DNA from: a virus
IMG/VR virus record: IMGVR_UViG_3300025030_001138
Coordinates: 1-22,760 of that record
DNA length: 22,760 bases
Direction: 5' to 3' (one strand)
Made by a program: the position numbers and the translations under genes. This document shows, in pieces, positions 19,811-22,760 of this stretch; the stretch's first letter is position 1, and each line of letters starts with the position of its first letter. The notes beneath the pieces are model-generated. The model was not told the DNA's origin. It worked only from the letters and a program-made list of their open reading frames with translations, and ran no database searches.

Positions 19811-20797
19811 ATGGCCGCAAATATGGAGCTTCAGATGTTCAGCTCGAAAAACGCCGCCGCTTGGTGGTGGAATGATTCTATGGAAAACCATGTATTCCCC
19901 AACGCCACTAACCGGGAGCTGTTTGAGTTGAGCAAAGCAGACTTTCCGGTTGAAATTGTCCCGATTTTCAAGAAAGACGGCTCCGAAATTCCCGGCTATT
20001 TTATCCTGGAAAATACCAGAACGGGGGCAGCGTTGAGGATGGCAAAGAGTCGTTTTCAGGCCTTGCAAAGTGAAACGCTTTTTGAGAAACTGGACCAGCT
20101 TGGAAACATTACCGATATCGGGGCCATCGGTCAAGGCGAAAAGGTGTTCTTCTCTCTTGATGCCGGTCAATTTGAGATAGGGGAAGGTAATACCCATAAA
20201 CAATTTATTAATGCAGTTCTTCCCCATGACGGAACAATGAAGATTACGCTAGGTTTAGGCGATTTCAGGATCGAGTGTCAAAACACCTTTAATCTTTGGA
20301 AACGGTCACTTGATAGTACTGAAATATTAGCTTGTAAGCAGACTGCCAACGCAGAGGCGAAAATTGACGGCTGGGTCAAGGCATTCCAGGAAATGCAAGC
20401 CGAAAATGAGACATTGAAAGAGAAATTCAAGCGACTGGCAAGCATGAAATTTTCCGCTGAAAGTCAAGCCGGGATCATTGGCAAGTTGTTTGGCGGAGAC
20501 AAAGACAAGCCGTCAACCAGGAGCATTAATACACAAAAGATGCTGGCGGAAATCATCGCCGATAATGCAAGTAATGTGAGCCAGGATGTCCGGGGCACTG
20601 GTTACGATCTTTTTAACGGCCTAACGTACTGGACTAGCCGGGGAATGGGACTCAAGGCAAACACCTCAGCACTGGAGTCCGTCATGTTTGGAAGTGGCCA
20701 GAAGTTGGCGGAAACGGCTCTAAATTTGATTCTGGAAAGTATCCCGGATGGTATCATACCGAACCGTGAAAACCTTGTCAGAACGATAACCGTGTAG
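19811..20797 (+). CDS. DUF932 phage/plasmid-like protein
   Basis: 328 residues, typical of DUF932 (PF06067; also called phage/plasmid-like protein TIGR03299). Landmarks are an N-terminal WWWND segment, YFILENTRTGAALRMAKSRF, KVFFSLDAGQFEIG, the core GLGDFRIECQNTFNLWKRSL, and the C-terminal GTGYDLFNGLTYWTSRGMG. Its function is unknown; such genes sit in prophages, plasmids and defence-rich islands. ATG 19811 follows AAAAGGAGAAAACGTC. It is more GC-rich than its neighbours. A terminator-like hairpin follows 20 bases after the stop. Confidence 0.9.
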   Translation: MAANMELQMFSSKNAAAWWWNDSMENHVFPNATNRELFELSKADFPVEIVPIFKKDGSEIPGYFILENTRTGAALRMAKSRFQALQSETLFEKLDQLGNITDIGAIGQGEKVFFSLDAGQFEIGEGNTHKQFINAVLPHDGTMKITLGLGDFRIECQNTFNLWKRSLDSTEILACKQTANAEAKIDGWVKAFQEMQAENETLKEKFKRLASMKFSAESQAGIIGKLFGGDKDKPSTRSINTQKMLAEIIADNASNVSQDVRGTGYDLFNGLTYWTSRGMGLKANTSALESVMFGSGQKLAETALNLILESIPDGIIPNRENLVRTITV

Positions 20798-20817
20798 GTT
20801 AATTTGTTGATTGCTTG

Positions 20818-20855
20818 AGCCGGTAAGGAATAAAGGAAACTTTACCGGCTTTCTG
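20818..20855 (+). terminator. Terminator-like hairpin after DUF932
   Basis: AGCCGGTAA (20818-20826) pairs with TTACCGGCT (20842-20850), followed by TTCT rather than a full T-run. It is perhaps a partial terminator, because the genes downstream have no obvious new promoter. Confidence 0.6.
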
Positions 20856-20897
20856 GAATTAATAAACATCAAAACACCAACTCAAGAGGCTAAAAAA

Positions 20898-21068
20898 ATG
20901 GACGAAATCAAATGGATAAAAAGTCCCTTCTACCAGGCAAGAATTCGCTGTGAAGATATTTGGGTAAGGACAATAGGTTTTTGTCCTGCAAAAAATTGGT
21001 ATTTGTGCCGGAGCGGGAAAGAGAAAGAAATCTTTTTCGCTGATGAATTGGTAGAATTTTGTGAATAG
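20898..21068 (+). CDS. Small conserved protein, paralogue of the gene at 15280
   Basis: 56 residues from the ATG at 20898, preceded by AGAGG; a longer frame from 20811 begins inside the terminator hairpin and is rejected. The sequence WIKSPFYQARIRCEDIWVRT, then WYLCRSGKEKEIFFADEL, matches the GC-rich paralogue along its whole core. This copy gives the cleaner start and suggests the family is about 55 residues. Function unknown. It is followed 8 bases later by a membrane peptide. Confidence 0.75.
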   Translation: MDEIKWIKSPFYQARIRCEDIWVRTIGFCPAKNWYLCRSGKEKEIFFADELVEFCE

Positions 21069-21076
21069 GTGAAAAG

Positions 21077-21169
21077 ATGCTAAAATATTGGTTGAAAAAT
21101 TTTGGGATTGCTGGTTTAATTATTTCTGGTTTTTACGTTTTCTTTTTATTAATTTATGTTATTTTTTGA
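21077..21169 (+). CDS. 30-residue single-helix membrane peptide
   Basis: MLKYWLKNFGIAGLIISGFY, then VFFLLIYVIF: a basic start and one long hydrophobic helix. The ribosome site is AGGTGAAAAG. Its position after the FYQARIRC protein mirrors the micropeptide at 15788-15862 in the GC-rich block, though the sequences differ. It is likely an inner-membrane micropeptide of unknown function. Confidence 0.6.
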   Translation: MLKYWLKNFGIAGLIISGFYVFFLLIYVIF

Positions 21170-21178
21170 GGTGAAAAG

Positions 21179-21724
21179 ATGAATACTGCTGTTCCTCTTT
21201 ACAAAGTTTTGACCCCTGAAAATACTGGAGGATATTCGGATTTTGTTTGGCCTTTACCTATTAATGGAAAACCTGGAAAATGGGTAAAGATAGAAAACGA
21301 TCTTAAAATGTGTTCTAACGGGTTTCATCTAACTGCGAATCCAGAAAGGTGGTGGAAGCATGGTGCAAGGATTTTCCGGGCTGAGTACAAGGGCGAAATA
21401 CTGGTTGAAAACTCAAATAAAATTTGTTGCCGGGAAGCAAGGTTAATTTGTGAAATTACAGAAAATGATCCTTGTTTTCTAATTAATTCCCTCATCCGTT
21501 GTTATGTTTTAATCGGGATGAAACAAAGAGGGGAAATTGAACAAATTGACCTGGAAGGCGCAGACCTGTATGGCGCAAACCTGAGAAACGCAGACCTGAG
21601 AAACGCAAACCTGAGAAACGCAGACCTGAGAAACGCAAACCTGAGAGGCGCAAACCTGGAAGGCGCAGACCTGTATGGCGCAAACCTGAGAGGCGCAATA
21701 AATTATAAAGAGGCCAAAAAATGA
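21179..21724 (+). CDS. Pentapeptide-repeat protein with an N-terminal GFH domain
   Basis: 181 residues. The first 110 residues ([20 protein letters not shown], then [26 protein letters not shown]) resemble a phage domain with a CxxGFH signature, related by eye to DUF7666-type proteins. Residues about 122-176 are eleven A(D/N)LxX pentapeptides ([15 protein letters not shown]), a right-handed beta-helix about three coils long (PF00805). Long pentapeptide proteins such as Qnr mimic DNA; this one is too short to assume that. GAGGTGAAAAG precedes the ATG, and the TGA overlaps the AAA ATPase start. Confidence 0.82.
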   Translation: MNTAVPLYKVLTPENTGGYSDFVWPLPINGKPGKWVKIENDLKMCSNGFHLTANPERWWKHGARIFRAEYKGEILVENSNKICCREARLICEITENDPCFLINSLIRCYVLIGMKQRGEIEQIDLEGADLYGANLRNADLRNANLRNADLRNANLRGANLEGADLYGANLRGAINYKEAKK

Positions 21725-22760
21725 ACCTGACAAATTACTGCAAGGCCGGTTTTCCTTTACTCTCAATCCAGACAGAAGAGGTCAAGAGATGCGTTCAGTC
21801 TATCAGTACCGATGCTCCCTTTACCGTCAACAGGTGGAACGCTGTTGACGGTATCAGAGGAGAATACAAGAAAATTCCTGACCTGATAGAATACAGTACC
21901 ACCTTAAGTCAATCCATTTTAATTCTTGAGAATTTCAACTGGTTTTTTGAAGACAAGGGAATTCTTCAGGTAATAAGCAATAATCTCGAATTGTATAAAA
22001 ACAATCAAGTCACTTTGGTTATTGTTGGCAAAGATAAAATCAATCCCTTTTTCGACAAAGCGGCCTGTACAGTAGATTTCCGGTTGCCGGTTGCGAATGA
22101 TTTTTTGCCGATGATCTTAAATTTTGCTGGCCAGATCGGGCAAAATATCGCGCTTGGTGAGCAAAGAAATATCGCTGAGAATTGTCTTGGTTTGAGCTAT
22201 GATGAAGCGGAAAACGCTATTGCACTTGAGATTGTCAAGAGCGGCAAAATTACAGTAGAGGCGGTTTATCGGGCAAAAGAAGGGATAATTAATAATTCGG
22301 GGTTGATGCAGATTCAGAAACCCGAAAGTTTAGAAAACATCGGCGGTCTTGAGCCGTTAAAAAAGTATTTTGAAGCACGATTACAAGCATACCAGATGGG
22401 CAATGAGCATATGCCAAAGCTGAAAGCAATTTTGCTTGTTGGAACACCTGGTTGTGGGAAAAGCCTCTTCAGCAAGGCACTTGCAAGCGTTTTCAATCGG
22501 CTACTGATTTCCGCTAATATTAATAATTTGAAAGATAGCTTAGTGGGGAATACGGAAAAACGAACAAAGCAATTTACGGAAATAGTTGACAGTATAGGGG
22601 ACTGTATCGTTCACCTTGACGAGATTGACCGGATGTTTAGCAATGGCCAAGGTGATTCAGGGACAAGTAAAGGCCAGCTCGGAGCGTTTCTTACATGGAT
22701 GAACGACAGATCGAGTTCAGCAATTATCGTAGCTACCAGCAACAACCTTTCAGACCTTCC
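21721..22760 (+). CDS. Ycf46-like AAA ATPase, cut by the right edge
   Basis: 346 residues are visible and the frame is open at the edge. The N-terminal domain ([18 protein letters not shown], then [14 protein letters not shown] and VTLVIVGKD) matches the layout of Ycf46-type AAA proteins, with an inactive-looking first lobe. The AAA domain follows: [20 protein letters not shown], Walker A GTPGCGKS (241-248), Walker B IVHLDEID (296-303) and sensor 1 ATSNN (338-342). The C-terminal part with the arginine finger is missing from the window. Role unknown; such ATPases remodel protein complexes. ATGA overlap couples it to the pentapeptide gene. Confidence 0.88.
   Translation, partial: MNLTNYCKAGFPLLSIQTEEVKRCVQSISTDAPFTVNRWNAVDGIRGEYKKIPDLIEYSTTLSQSILILENFNWFFEDKGILQVISNNLELYKNNQVTLVIVGKDKINPFFDKAACTVDFRLPVANDFLPMILNFAGQIGQNIALGEQRNIAENCLGLSYDEAENAIALEIVKSGKITVEAVYRAKEGIINNSGLMQIQKPESLENIGGLEPLKKYFEARLQAYQMGNEHMPKLKAILLVGTPGCGKSLFSKALASVFNRLLISANINNLKDSLVGNTEKRTKQFTEIVDSIGDCIVHLDEIDRMFSNGQGDSGTSKGQLGAFLTWMNDRSSSAIIVATSNNLSDL

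Overview
The window looks like an AT-rich tailed-phage or prophage genome (Caudoviricetes, HK97-type packaging), or an integrated mosaic of one. The phage assignment rests on a leftward late operon with terminase small subunit, terminase large subunit and HK97-family portal in the usual order, plus phage-typical PhoH, DNA methyltransferase, HNH endonuclease and DUF932 genes. Strong AGGAG-type ribosome sites and sigma70-like promoters point to a bacterial host. I cannot name the host. The proteobacterial look of several small proteins in the GC-rich block is only a weak hint.

Layout: positions 1-7613 are read leftward. Two small acidic or basic ORFs come first, then terS, a 59-codon ORF, a broken HNH cassette, terL, an unknown gene, a beta-class N-methyltransferase, the portal gene and an intact HNH cassette. 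Positions 7614-8087 form a divergent control region with hairpins and a near-consensus promoter in each direction. Positions 8088-13600 are read rightward as a tightly packed early-type operon: winged-helix protein, a conserved CCxHG protein, a broken PAPS-reductase-like gene, zinc microproteins, PhoH, a DUF5662-like protein and a broken cytosine-methyltransferase-like gene, ending at a terminator near 13.74 kb. Positions 13750-14500 are non-coding and rich in tandem repeats.

Positions 14.5-16.4 kb hold a block of clearly GC-richer small genes. From 16.4 kb the DNA is AT-rich again: small ORFs, a leftward HTH-regulator plus HNH pair with a palindromic operator, a 0.5-kb repeat and operator-rich control region, and a second rightward operon. 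That operon contains a LIM-like microprotein, unknowns, DUF932, a paralogue of a gene in the GC-rich block, a one-helix membrane peptide, a pentapeptide-repeat protein and a Ycf46-like AAA ATPase cut by the right edge.

Three things stand out. First, both HNH cassettes of the packaging operon are preceded by the same structured RNA leader (two nested stems plus a loop pseudoknot), whose stems differ in sequence but keep pairing. Second, at least four genes are broken, and the lesions sit in short tandem repeats, homopolymers or perfect palindromes; one in-frame stop codon is exactly the loop of a 10-11 bp hairpin, and another break begins at a dnaX-type slippery sequence. Third, short repeated leaders and octamer arrays punctuate the right half, suggesting frequent local duplication and slippage.
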